Of a DNA stretch of 64,000 nt, positions 15,690 to 28,345 are shown in pieces (positions within the stretch are counted from its first letter, which is position 1; the number at the start of each line of letters is the position of its first letter). The DNA comes from Diatrype stigma. Its lineage: Eukaryota > Ascomycota > Sordariomycetes > Xylariales > Diatrypaceae. The position numbers were made by a program, and so were the translations under genes. The notes under the pieces were generated by a model. The model worked only from the letters and a program-made list of their open reading frames with translations. It was not told the DNA's origin and did not search any database. Location of the stretch: contig JAKJXP020000130.1 of NCBI GenBank assembly GCA_022225965.2, positions 1 to 64,000 of the forward strand, read 5' to 3'.

Positions 15690-16600
15690 ATCGTTTAAGA
15701 AATTCCAATTTCCTGCTTCTTTTTTTTTTCTTTTTTTTTAACCATTTATTGCATTCGTTTATTTTATTATTGCAATAACCAGTTAATTACGAAGCTAATT
15801 AGCCAGCCAGCGAGCTAATTAATACGTAAGCCAATAAATAAGTTAATGGTTTAATAGGTTATAGCTTCTTTTTGTTTGCCCCTTTTTTAGCCATTTGTTA
15901 TATTCGTTAATTTTATTAGTGCAATAATTAACTAACCACAAAGCCAGCTAGCCAGCCAGCCATTTATTACGCAAGCCAGCAAGTAAGCCAGTAATTTAAT
16001 AGGTTATAGCTTCTTTTTATTTGTTCCTTTTTTAGCCGTTTGTTATATTCGTTAATTTCATTAGTGCAATAACTAGCTAACCATAAAGCCAACTAATTAA
16101 CTAGCCATTTAATACGTAAGCCAACAAATAAGCTAATAATTTAATAGGTTATAGCTTTTTTTTATTTATTCTTTTTTTAATCGTTTATTGCATTCGTTAA
16201 TTTTATTAATGCAATAATTAGCTAATTACGAAACTAATTAATCAATTAATACGTAAGCCAATAAATAAGCTAGTCGTATAATACGTCGTTTTTTCTTTTT
16301 TTTTGTCCTTCGTTTAGCCAGTTTTTGCATTCGTTTATTTCGTTATTCCAATAACCAGCTAACGACGAAGCTAGCCAGCCAATTAACGAGCCATTTAAAT
16401 AACCAGCTATTTAAATAACCAGCTATTTAAATAGCCATATAATAAATCATAATTTCTTTTTTTTGCCGTTCCGCTTGGCTATTTATTTCGTTTATTTATT
16501 ACATTATGCCAGTACTTATTTAATTACGGAAATAACGAACCAAATAACCAGATATTTAAATACTTAAATATCCAAACCTAGATATCCATATAACTAATAC
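15690..16600. repeat. Tandem array of about 145-bp units, 6 copies
   Basis: Each unit starts with a T/C-rich tract followed by a 'gcattcgtt' type segment, then repeated GCCAGC/GCTAATT blocks and an 'acgtaagccaataaataag' segment. Unit starts lie near 15,717, 15,868, 16,011, 16,157, 16,293 and 16,449, giving a 135-155 bp period. Copies differ mostly by transitions at CpA-type sites. The unit itself contains shorter GCCA/GCTA repeats, so the array is hierarchical. Confidence 0.85.
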
Positions 16601-18410
16601 ATAATACCCATTAAACGAACTTATCGTATTAGCCATAATATTATTTAATGGAATGTAATACGACGTATATAATGCAGTAGTTATTAACGGCTTATTATAA
16701 GCCTTATATAAAGAGCTTACGGTTTGGAATATTAAACGGTTTTATTAATTTGGTACAGAAAATAAGCATTACATTTTCGATGCCTTAAGATATTAAAATT
16801 ACCTGCTAATTACGAAATTATAAATTAAGAAATCCGTATTATTTAAAAAAAATAAAGGGGCATTTAATATTTGCGCGGTAAGCCTATTAAATGCGTTAAT
16901 AAAAAAGCAATAAAAAGAATATTTAAAAAAGGTTTATTTAAATGGCTTGGCATTTTTAATTAAAACGGCATAACCTTATATTTTTTTTTATTTTTTATAC
17001 ATTTCCGAAATAACGAAAGAATTAAATATCGGCATATAAAATTAAAAGGTTATTAAGGCTAATAAAGCGGAATTTATTTGGATGTTTTAATAATGCAATG
17101 CAAACGGTTAGGATTATTGGATAAGGCTGTTATATTATTGGAAATAAGAGAAATTATTAATATTCGACTTATTAATTAATAAAAGGGCATGCCAAATTGT
17201 TTTTATAGATTATATTACGTTATAAACGCGGGCGCGTTTATAAAATCCGCTTATAATTATAATTTCGATGGCCCGGTTATTGCAGCAATCGGACGGCTAA
17301 AACTATAAGTTATGGGTGGCTTATTATATAAAAGTGCTGCTTTTAAAGCCTAGAAAAATGCAGGAATGGTTTATTATAAGCCAGAAAGTTCGCATTATTT
17401 AGGTTGCTATATTATAAGGTTAAGATAATGCCATTAAGGAATATATAGAATTAAAAGAAAAAGGGCTAAATACGGAATAACGTAAGCAATTAATAAATGT
17501 TAATAATTCGAATTATAAATGCGAATAAATAAAGGCCCGCTTGCGAAAAAAAAACCTTATAGCCGCCGGTATTAAAAAAAAAAAAGCAATTAGCCTGGGA
17601 TTATTTATATTATCGCATAAAATTATGCCATAGCATTTATTAAATCCGGCCGTATAAGATAAGGCGGTAACGGTTATAAAACGTAATAATATAATTCGGA
17701 ATTATTTTTCGCAAGCGGCGCCGGAAGCTTCGTATTAAGAAGGCCTTTTTTAAAAGCGACAGTTTTTATCGTAAGCGTTACGATAATCTTTTGCTTTAAA
17801 ATAACCGTTATTCCAATAAAAAAGGTTTTCGTTATTGGGCGATTTACGTTAATTAATTATATTATCGAATATTTAGCGATATTATGTTTAACCTAGCCGT
17901 TTATATACGGGCCCGATTAAATCCCTTTTTTTTGGCATAATATATACATTATGGCCATTATTCGGAAAAATTAAATAATTCGCTATAAAAAACGGAAAAT
18001 ATATTATATATTACCGGTTAACGGAAAAAAGTTACGCGGAAATTATAAACCGACCGAATTATTATTTTTTAAAACCGTAATTAAAATAAGATATATATTT
18101 GGAATTTAAATAACGAAAATAATAATAAATATAAGTATTATTTAAAATAAAATAGCTTATTATATAACAAAAAAATAAATATATATATGCGTTTAATTTT
18201 AATTAAAGAATTATTAATATATATAAACAATATAAAACATAAAATAAAGTAACGTAATAAAAATAAAAAATTTATTTTGCATATTTATTGCTTTAATAAT
18301 TAATTTAATTATGTATTAATCCTTATTAAGAATTATAAATAACGTTATTAATTGCCGTATTTTATTTAGCTTATTGCTATTACTTATTTAGCCGAAAAAT
18401 GCGTTTAAGT

Positions 18411-18690
18411 TATAACCGTTATTTGCTTAGCCTAAAAATATATTTGCGCGATAGCCGTTATTTACTTAAAACGAAGGCCCGTTCGGGTTATAACCGCGGT
18501 CCGCAAAAAGCGGAAATAAATCGGGGCCATAACCGTTATCGGCTTAATTCAAAAAAGCATTTGCGCCATAGCCGCTGTTTATTTAAAACGGACGTTCGTT
18601 CGGGCCATAACTGCGATATACGGAAAACGCAAATAGGATTAAGCCATAGCTGCTGGATACGGAAAAAAAAAATCGGGCTGGGCGATATTC
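18411..18690 (+). repeat. 117-bp (39-codon) in-frame tandem repeat
   Basis: The segment starting ATAACCGTTAT at 18,412 recurs at 18,529, and CGGGTTATAACCGCG at 18,484 recurs as CGGGCCATAACTGCG at 18,601, a period of exactly 117 bp over about 2.4 copies. The unit is a multiple of three and lies inside a 100-codon open frame (18,399-18,701) rich in Arg, Ser, Tyr and Lys. It may be a surviving part of a repeat-containing protein or only an expanded satellite. No known family is recognised. Confidence 0.6.
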
Positions 18691-18963
18691 CGTATTTTTA
18701 AAAAGGGTAAATAAGAATAATGTTCGAAAAAAATTACGGGCTTTTATATAACGGTTAGGGCTAAAATCTAAATTAATATTATAACGATCGGTAAAAGCCG
18801 ACGCATATTATCGACGTATACGGTAAAGCCGGTTAATAAAATAAAAAATGCTAAGGTTATTATTTTGCGACGTAAAATTTGTTTTTTAAAAGCTATTACG
18901 ACGATTTAAACGAAGGGAAGCGGATTAAATAACGGTATTAATAAAGGATGTAAAAAGATTAAA

Positions 18964-19260
18964 ACGGGGAATAAAAATAAAGGGATTAGCGGAATTAACG
19001 GAATTAGCGGAATTAACGGAATTGGCGGAATTGGCCGGATTAGCGAGGCTAAAAAAAAGGGAGGCGAAGTTAAAAAACGGACCGCTAAAGCTATAAAAAG
19101 GATTAGCAGAATTAACGGAATTAGCCGGATTAACGAGGCTAAAAAAGAAAAAAACGAGGCTAAAAAAGGGACCGTTAAAGTTAAAAAAAGGGTTAACGGA
19201 ATTAACGAAATTAATGGAATTAACGGAATTAACGAAGCTAAAAAAAGAAATAAGGCTAAA
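18964..19260. repeat. GGAATTAAC/GGAATTAGC 9-bp satellite with a longer superperiod
   Basis: Nine-base units (GGAATTAAC, GGAATTAGC, GGAATTGGC) run in blocks separated by AGGCTAAAAAAA-type segments, and the whole block recurs about every 115-125 bp near 18,965, 19,090 and 19,195. In one plus frame the region stays open for about 135 codons with Gly-Ile-Asn/Ser/Gly periodicity. There is no ATG at its beginning, so a gene is not claimed. Confidence 0.75.
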
Positions 19261-20387
19261 AAAAATATTAATAATGCTATAAGAAATATTTTTATTATTA
19301 TTGCGGGGTTACGAAAATAAATGTTACTAAAAGAAACGAAATCGTTGTGTTTTTTATTAACGTTTTTGTTATAAAAATACGTCCGTTTGTTATTTTTTAG
19401 GCATATTTAGCTACGTAAATAACGCTTTTTAATTAAGATCGTTAAGCCGTATAAAGTTATCGTAATAAATGGAAAATTCGGCATGCATTAATGTTTCGGC
19501 TTATATTTATATATATTTATAGGCCCGAATCCGGGCTTTTTTCTTTGTTTTCCATTTGCTTTTTATCCGTTATCGCAAACGTATTGCTAGCGTTATTTAT
19601 CGTTATAAAAAATACTATTAGCATTCGAATTTTAAAAAGCGGTATTAAAATATTGCTTTCGAATTTAATTTTGCTTATTAACGTTATTTTTTTTAAGTTC
19701 GGATATGCGCGTTTTTTGCCGGTATTAATATAAATGCTTTTAAGTTTTATTTTGCGTTAATGCTTTAAATTGAAATGGGCTTAAATATAAGCGTTTATGA
19801 AACCGATTTAATGGTTTCGCTTTCGGTTAGATATTTATATGCGCTTTTGTTATTGCTTCGAATCGTTGTTTTTGGTTTTTTTAATTATTGGCCTTCGAAT
19901 TAATTTTTTTTTATGTCCGTTATTACCGGCGTTTCCGATTTCGGGCCTTTTAATGTTGCGAATTATTTTTTTTAGCTTATTTTTATATTTTTGCGTTCGC
20001 CTATGGTTCCGTTTGGATGATTTTTTGCGGCCGATTTGAACGTTTTTTAATTCAGATTAGCGCCGCTGCTTTTATATACGCCTGTTGCCGCTGCCGTTTC
20101 AGAAAACGAATCCGTTTTTTCGTATTTGCCTGGGCCCGTTGGCGCTAGCGTTTTTAAGCCCGAGTCCGTATTTTTATTATTAGATCGGCCTTAGCGGGGG
20201 TTTAAAGCTTTTATTGCTTACGTTTTGGAGCTTCGGCTTTAGCGCAATTATATAAATAAAGGCGCTATTGCCGTAAGAATATATTATTATTATTATCGTC
20301 GCTGTTATTAACGAATATTAAATACGTATGGCTTTTTTCGGTTATAGGCTTTTTATTTTTAGCCGTGGCGTTATTAATTAGTTAAAG

Positions 20388-23300
20388 GCGCTTTATTTGT
20401 AAAAATAGGTTATTGTCGTTATTATCGTTGTTAATAATAAATACCGGATACGTACGGCTTTTTTTTAAAAGCGGCCGGAAAAGGCCCGAATTAATGAATT
20501 AAGTAAATACTTAAAGTTATTAATTATAAGCGGCTTTTTATTAGCGCCGAAAAAAGCTATTATCGAAATTTTCGACTATAAAAAAAAAGCTATCGTTAAG
20601 GTAATTAAAAACGGCTAAAATATTTTAAGTTTATTATTAATTACGAAACCGTTTAATAATGTTACGAATTACGTTAATATTGGATCGGTTAAAAAAAAGT
20701 TACGCGTCGTAAATTTCTTAATAAATATACGGAATATCGGTAACGGTAATAACATAAAAAAACAAATTGGAATGCGTAATTATATATATATAATTAACGT
20801 AACGAATAAAATGCTAAGGCATAATGGTAATAAAAAAAGTACCGATAACGTTTTAAGGCGAAAAAATAAACTTTTAGGGTTAATTTTCGAACGTTAGTTT
20901 TATAGTAAATCGAAAGAATAAATTAAGAAATATTAATATCCATAATGGCGTTAATTTTAAAATTAAAAATTACGGAATACTGGTAGCTTTAAAGCGGAAA
21001 AAGCGTAATAATTATAACGAAATATTCGTAGGAATTGAAAATACGAAAAGATAAATAAGAGCATAATAAAGAAATGCAAAAAATAAAAACCTAAAAAAGG
21101 GTTTTATTTACGAGAAAATAACGAATCGTATTAAGTTTTTTAAGTATATGCAAATATATAATAACGTAAATTACGTAAAAAAATAAATGAAGTTATATAA
21201 TATATAATATATAAAAAAACGAAACGACGAAAGGTATATAAGAATAAAAATAAGGAAAAACATAATAATAACGAATATATATATATATAAAAGAATATAA
21301 TATAATAAAAAAAATAAGAAATAAGCCGTAAAAAAATATAAATGCATATAAAACATATAAAATAAAGATAAGCGTTTTGGTTATAACATAATAATATATA
21401 TATATATAAATTCGGAATCGTTGTTTTAAAATTAGAATAAAATAATAAAAAAAAAAAAAATAACGAATTAAACGAAAAAAGTTTATCGTAATATAATATA
21501 GGAAAAATGATACATTATAGTTAAACGGAAAATATTACGCGTCGGAAATATATAAAATAAACGAAAACGTAAAGGGAAATAAAAAAACAAAAGCTATAAA
21601 TAAAGTATTAATTAAAATAAACCGAAATAACGTTAAGACCTTTATTTTAGGTATATAAATATTAAAAGATATTTGCGTTATAAATTTAATTAAAAAAGAA
21701 AATGTTATATTATTTGCTTATTTATAAAAAATTATATATAAAATTAAACGAATCAGCATTTTTATATAAACGAAAACCAAAGCTTAGATATGCCGGCGTC
21801 GGCTATATAGCCGAAGCCGATAAAAGCAGTTAAAAAAAAACCTGTAGCTATAATGATGCATTTATTATATAACGGCAATAATGCATTATTTAATTATAGG
21901 AAAAATTGCTATTAATAAATATAATATAAAATAATGCATTACGAAAGCTTAATTATAATTATATTATTCCTTATAAAATAACGAAATTTAAAAGGCATTA
22001 TGTTATATGGCATATAATGCAAACGGCAAAACCTATAAAAAATCGAAATTTCGAGGCTATTATAACGTAATATAACCAATAATAAGCCGTAACGGCTATA
22101 TATATTCGAAATTTCGAAAGCGTAATAATATAATAAATATAACGAAAACGATAAAACCTATAAAATATCGAAATTTCGAATTTATAAAAGGTTTAAATTT
22201 TAAGCTTCGGTTGTATCGGTTTTATTTAAAGCTGTAAATGCGGATATATGTATAATATCGATTTATTTATAAGCGATTAATTAATAAAATAACATAATAA
22301 TTATTCGTTTAAAAATAATTATAAGCAAGTTACGTTAAAATTAAATATTTTAATATATGCTAGTATTAAAAAATAAAGCAATTTTGAATTTAAATTAAGG
22401 AATATTATATATAATAAACGAAAAATTATGCGTACGAATTATAAAAAAATTTAATAAAGCCGCGTAATAATAATGGTTTATATTAATAAGTTATTAAGTT
22501 AATTCCATTTAAATATGATTTAATTAGCCGCATAATAATAATTATACGAATAAATAAGTTAATAAATTAATTTTATTTAATTATAATGGTTTATAATAAT
22601 AAGCCGTTAAATTAATAACGTATTAATAATCGTTCGTATTAAAAAGTTATAAAGTTAATTTTATATAAATATAATCGTTTATAGCAATAAGCTTTAGGAT
22701 TAATTACGTATTAATGCTTATTCGTATTAATAAGCATTAAATAAACTGCGTAATAAGGATCGTTTATAACAAAAACCGGATAAATTATGCGCATAATAAG
22801 GGTTATTCGTAATAAAAGGCCGATACGTTAATCGGATATTAAGGGTCGGCTGCGGCAATAAGTCGATAAATTAATCGAATATTATTAATCGTTCGTATTA
22901 ATAAGCGTTAAATTAATCGGATATTAACGGTTATTTGCATTAAGAAACGTTAAATTAATCGCGTATTAATGGTTATTCGTATTAAATACGTTAACCGGGC
23001 ATTAAGGATTAATCGTATTAAATACGTTAACCGGGCATTAATGATTAATCGTATTAATAAGCGTTAGGTTAGCCGCGTATTAATAGTCGTCCGTATTAAA
23101 TAAGTTAGCCGCGCATTAATGGTCGTCCGTATTAAATACGTTAACCGGACATTAAGGATCGTCCGTATTAAATAAGTTAGCCGCGTATTAATAATTAATT
23201 ATATTAATAAGCATTAAATTAGCCGCGCATTAATAGTTATTCGTATTAAAGAGGTTAGCCGCGTATTAATGGTTAATTTTATTAATAAGCATTAGGTTAG

Positions 23301-23484
23301 TTACGTATTAATGGTCGTTCGTATTAAAAAGATTAGCCGCGTATTAGTGGTTAACCTTATTAATAAGCGTTAAGTTAATTGCGTATTAATGATTAACCGC
23401 ATTAATAAACGTTAGGTTAACCGCGTTTAAATGTGGTTAATTCCCGTATATGGTTAACCTGCTTAGGTTAACCAAAGTCCTAGG
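20388..23484. repeat. Copy A of a 3.1-3.4 kb subtelomeric repeat element
   Basis: This block is collinear with 24,724-28,088. Shared landmarks include GGCGCTTT at the left end, 'ggcccgaatta' (20,483 versus 24,813), an 'aagctattatcgaaattttcg' type segment (20,552 versus 24,893) and a right end carrying a GGTTAACC palindrome pair followed by AGTCCTAGGGGTTA. The copies differ mainly by transitions, and copy A is less mutated than copy B at many sites. The right third (from about 22,600) is a minisatellite. No intact coding frame remains. Class is unknown: neither long terminal repeats nor clear terminal inverted repeats were found. Confidence 0.8.
22600..23430. repeat. Minisatellite with unit GTATTAAT..GCGTTAAATTAATCGC (about 45-60 bp)
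   Basis: Many imperfect copies of a unit containing CGTATTAATAAGCGTTA and ATTAACCGGGCATTAA or GTTAGCCGCGTATTAATGG are strung together, with spacing between roughly 45 and 60 bp. The same minisatellite forms the right third of the second element copy (about 26,930-28,020), so it is part of the duplicated element and not a later insertion. Mutations between units are mostly transitions. Confidence 0.8.
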
Positions 23485-24059
23485 GGTTAGGAATTAATAA
23501 TAATAACGATATATAAATTAAAAATAATATAACGTCGTTTAATAACTTTATTTAAAATCGGCCGTTTCGTAATTTAAAAAAACTTAAATAATTAATATCG
23601 CAATTAAATTTTTATATTTTAAATAAAAATAAATCGTACGGAATTTATTAAATATATAAAAAAATATTTTATAAAGAAAATTAATAAATGGCTTATTTAA
23701 AAATTAAAAACGAAATAAAATCTTTATTTAATAATAAATTATTTAAACGAATTATTAAATAATAAATAATTTCATTAACGAGAAAAATAATAAATATTAA
23801 ATTAAAATTTATAATTTATAATTAAAATATTTTAAAAAATTATTTATAATATATATATTAAAATTAAATTAAAATTAATTTAAAATTAAATAAATTAAAT
23901 TTTAAAGTTTTATATAAAATTGTTATTATTATTATTATTAAATTAATTATAAATTTATAAATATTATTTAAAATTAAATTCGGTTTTTATAATTTTAATA
24001 TTATTCGTTATTATTTTTATTTTAAAACTTATTAATAAATAAATAAATATTATATTATT

Positions 24060-24660
24060 ATATTATTTTAATTTATATATATATATATAATTATTATTTA
24101 AATAATATATATATATAATATAATTAAAATAATTATATTTAAAAATAATTAATTATATTTAAATAATATATATATATATTTATTATTTAATTAATACGTA
24201 TATATAATATAATTAAATTAATTATATTTAAAAATAATTAATCGCATTTAAAAATAATTAACCGTATTTAAATAATATATATATATAGCTATTACTTAAT
24301 TAATACGTACATATAGCCATTACTTAATTAGTACGTACATATAGCTATTACTTAATTAGTACGTACGTATAGCCATTACCTAATTGGTACGTACGTATAG
24401 CTAATACTTAATTAGTACGTATGTATAATACAGCCAGGTTAACCGTATCCAATGGTGGTTAAACGTACCCAAATGGTACGTACATACAGCCATTACCCAA
24501 TTGGTACGTACGTACAGCTAATACCCAATTGGTACGTACGTATAGCCACCACCCAATTGGTACGTACGTACGTACAGGTCAACCGTACCTAAAGGTGGTC
24601 AACCGCGTACTGGTTAACCGCGTACTAGTGGTTAACCGCGTATTAGTGGTTAATCGTATC
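24060..24660. repeat. About 35-bp minisatellite with TACGTACGTA core, graded in mutation
   Basis: Units of the type GTACGTATAGCCATTACC(C/T)AATTG recur from about 24,280 to 24,600. To the left the same pattern dissolves into pure TATATA/TTAATTAA sequence (24,060-24,240). To the right, from about 24,470, units keep GGTACGTACG and ACCCAATT with many CpA and TpG steps. The array ends in an AGTCCTAGAGGTTA segment like the element right ends at 23,470 and 28,075. Confidence 0.75.
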
Positions 24661-24723
24661 TAAATGTAATCAACCCCCATATATGGTTAACCTGCTTAGA
24701 TTAACCTAAGTCCTAGAGGTTAA

Positions 24724-27700
24724 GGCGCTTTGCCTATAAGAATAAGCTATCGTCGCCATTATTGCTGCCAATAATAAACACTAAATATATACGGCTCCCT
24801 TTTAAAGGCAACTAAAAAAGGCCCGAATTAAAGAATTAAGCGAATACTTAAAATTGCTAATTATAAGCGGCTTTTTACTGGCGCCGAAAAAAGCTATTAT
24901 CGAAATTTTCGATTATAAAAAAAAAGCTATCGTTAAAATAATTAAAAACGGCTAAAGTATTTTAAGTTTATTATTAATTACGAAACCGTTTAATAATATT
25001 ACGAATTACGTTAATATTAAATCGATTAAAAAAAAGTTACGCGTTATAAATCTTTTAATAAATATACGAAATATTAATAACGATAATAATATAAAAAAAT
25101 AAATTAAAGCGTATAATTATATAAATATAATTAATATAACGAATAAAATGCTTAAGTATAATAATAATAAAAAAGGCATTAATAACGTTTTAAAGCAAAA
25201 AAATAAACTTTTAAGGTTAATTTTTTAACGTTAGTTTTATAATAAATCGAAAAAATGAATAAAAAATATTAATATTTATAATAACGTTAATTTTAAAATT
25301 AAAAATTACGAAACATTAGTATTTTTAAGGCGAAAAAAACGTAATAATTATAACGAAATGTTCGTAAAAGTTAAAAATACAAAAAAATAAATAAAAGCAT
25401 AATAAAAAATGCAAAAAATAAAAACGTAAAAAGGATTTTATTTACGAAAAAATAACGATTCGTAATAAGTTTTTTAAATATATGCAAATATATAATAACG
25501 TAAATTACGTAAAAAAATAAATAAAGTTATATAATATATAATATATAAAAAAACGAAACGACGAAATAAAAATAAAAATAAAAATAAAGAAAAACATAAT
25601 AATAACGAATATATATATATATATATAAACATATTATAATAAAAAAATAAAACATAACTCGTAAAAAATATAAAAATATATAAAACATATAAAATAAAAA
25701 TAAACGTTTTGGTTATAATATAATAATATATATATATATAAATTCGAAATCGTTACTTTTAAATAAGGATAAAATAATAAAAAAAGAACGAATTAAACGA
25801 AAAAGGTTTATCGTAATATAATATAACAAAATAATACATTATAATTAAACGAAAAATATTATGCGTCGAAAATGTATAAAATAAACGGAAACGTAAAAAA
25901 ATATAAAAAAATAAAGGCTATAAATAAAGTATTAATTAAAATAAGCCGAAATAACGCCAAAACTTTTATTTTAAACATATATTAAAAGATATTTGCGTTA
26001 TGAATTTAATTAAAAAGAAGAATATTGCATTATTTGCTTATTTATAAAAAATTATATATAAAATTAAACGAATTAATATCTTTTATATAAATAAAAACTA
26101 AAGCCTAAATATGTCGGCGTCGGTTATATAACCGAAACCGATAAAAGCAGTTAAAAAAACTTATAATTATAATAACGTATTTATTATATAACGGCAATAA
26201 TACATTATTTAATTATAAAAAAAATTGCTATTAATAAATATAATATAAAACAATGCATTACGAAAGCCTAATTATAATTATATTACGCTTTATGAAATAA
26301 CGAAATTTAAAAAGCATTATATTACATAATATATAACGTAAACGGCAAAACCTAAAAAAAATCGAAATCTCGAGGTTATTATAACGCAATATAAGTAATA
26401 ATAAGCCGTAACGGCTATACGTATTCGAAATTTTTAAAACGTAATAATATAATAAATATAACGGAAATAACAAAACCTATAAAACATTAAGATTTCGAAT
26501 TTATAAGAAATTTAAATTTTAAGCTTCGGTTATATCGGTTTTATTTAAAGCTATAAATACGGATATACGTATAATATCGGCCTATTTATAAGTAATAAAC
26601 TAATAAAATAACATAATAATTATTCGTTTAAAAGCAATTATAAACAAATTACGTTAAAATTAAATACCTTAATATATGTTAATATTAAAACATAAAGCAA
26701 TTCTGAATTTAAATAAAAAATATTATATATAATAAACGAAAAATTATATATACGAATTATAAAAAACTCTAATAAAGCCGCATAATAATAATAATTCGTA
26801 TTAATAAATTATTAAATTAGCTTTATTTAAATATAATCTAATTAATTACGTAATAATAATCGTATAAATAAATAAATTAATAAATTAGCCTTATTTAATT
26901 ATAATGATTTATAATAATAAGCCGTTAAATTAATAACGCATTAATAATCGTTCGTATTAAAAAGCTATAAAACCAGCCTTATATAAATATAATCGTTTAT
27001 AATAATAAGTTTTAAAATTAATTACGCATTAATGCTTATTCGTATTAATAAGCGTTAAATAAATTGCATAATAAAAATTGTTTATAATAAAAACCGAATA
27101 AATTATTCGCATAATAAGAATCGTTTATAATAAAAACCGAATAAATTATTCGCGTAATAAATAAGAATTATTCGTAATAAAAAACTAATACGTTAACCGG
27201 ATATTAAAAATGGGCCGCAATAATAAGCCGATAAATTAATCGAATATTATTAATCGTTCGCATTAATAAGCGTTAAGTTAATCGGACATTAGCGGTCGTT
27301 CGTATTAAAAAGCGTTAAATTAGCCGCGCATTAATAATCGTTCGTATTAAATACGTTAACCGGACATTATTAATTATTCGCATTAATAAGCATTAAATTA
27401 ACCGCGTATTAATAATCGTTTATATTAAATAAATTAGCCGCGAACTAATAATAGTTCGTACTAAATACGCTAATCGGGCATTAATAATTAACCGCATTAA
27501 TAAGCGTTAAATTAACCGCGCATTAATAATCGTTCGTATTAAATACGTTAACCGGGCATTATTAATTATCCGCATTAATAAGCATTAAATTAACCGCGTA
27601 TTAATAATCGTTTATATTAAATAAATTAGCCGCGCATTAATAATCGTTCGTATTAAAAAAATAGCCGCGCATTAATAATTAATCGCATTAATAAGCATTA

Positions 27701-28088
27701 AGTTAGCCGCGTATTAATAATCGTTCGTATTAAATAAATTAGCCGCGAACTAATAATAATTCGTACCAAATACGTTAATCGGGCATTAATAATCGTCCGT
27801 ATTAATAAGCATTAAATTAATCGCATACTAATAATCGTTCGTATTAAATAAATTAGCCGCGTATTAATAATTAATTATACTAATAAACGTTAAATTAATC
27901 GCGTATTAATAATCGTTTATATTAAATAAGTTAGCCGCGTATTAATAATTAACCTTACTAATAAGCGTTAAGTTAATCGCGTATTAATAATTAACCGCAT
28001 TAATAAGCGTTAAATTAACCGCGTTTAAATGTAATTAACTCTTATATATAATTAACCTGTTTAAATTAATTAAAGCCCTAAGAGTTAA
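24724..28088. repeat. Copy B of the 3.1-3.4 kb subtelomeric repeat element
   Basis: It begins GGCGCTTTGCC directly after the right-end motif of the preceding repeat and ends with the RIP-decayed form of the same right-end motif near 28,030-28,088. It follows copy A throughout at an offset of about 4.33 kb, slightly longer because its terminal minisatellite has more units. A shorter right-end fragment of the same element is also seen at about 28,620-28,797, so at least four right ends lie in this 8 kb. Confidence 0.8.
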
Positions 28089-28264
28089 GGGTTTTTAATA
28101 ATCCTGGTTATTATTTTATTTAATTTCGATTAAGTTATTATTAAATTAATAACGCAGCAATATTACGTCGTTTTTTAGTTTTTTTATTATTAAAAGATTA
28201 TTAAAATACGACAAATTACGATTCGAATTAAGTTATTAAATATAATAATTACGAATAAACCTAT

Positions 28265-28345
28265 AATTATAATAAGATTCGAACCTATTTAGCGGCATTT
28301 TATTAACTTACGTTATATTAAGCTTTTACTTATTAAGCTATACGG
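28265..28345 (-). pseudogene. tRNA-like relic (A box and B box recognisable)
   Basis: On the minus strand, TAGCTTAATAAG (28,340 to 28,329) fits a tRNA A box, and GCTT..AAGC can form a D stem. GGTTCGAATCT (28,285 to 28,275) fits a B box, with flanking ATAGG..CTTAT pairing as a T arm with one wobble. The acceptor stem does not pair and the anticodon arm is poor, so this looks like a RIP-mutated tRNA gene or a tRNA-derived SINE head, not a working tRNA. The long variable region would suit a class II tRNA, but the identity is not assignable. Confidence 0.35.

Noticed and set aside
19491..20039. Membrane-protein gene suggested by hydrophobic frames
   Set aside because: T-rich RIP DNA gives Phe/Leu/Ile-rich frames automatically; no family or gene signals.
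22600..23430. CRISPR-like array
   Set aside because: Units are degenerate and contiguous without unique spacers; it is a eukaryotic minisatellite.
20388..28088. Helitron identity for the 3 kb repeat
   Set aside because: The palindrome near the right end and head-to-tail copies are suggestive, but there is no TC start, CTRR end, or Rep/helicase coding trace.
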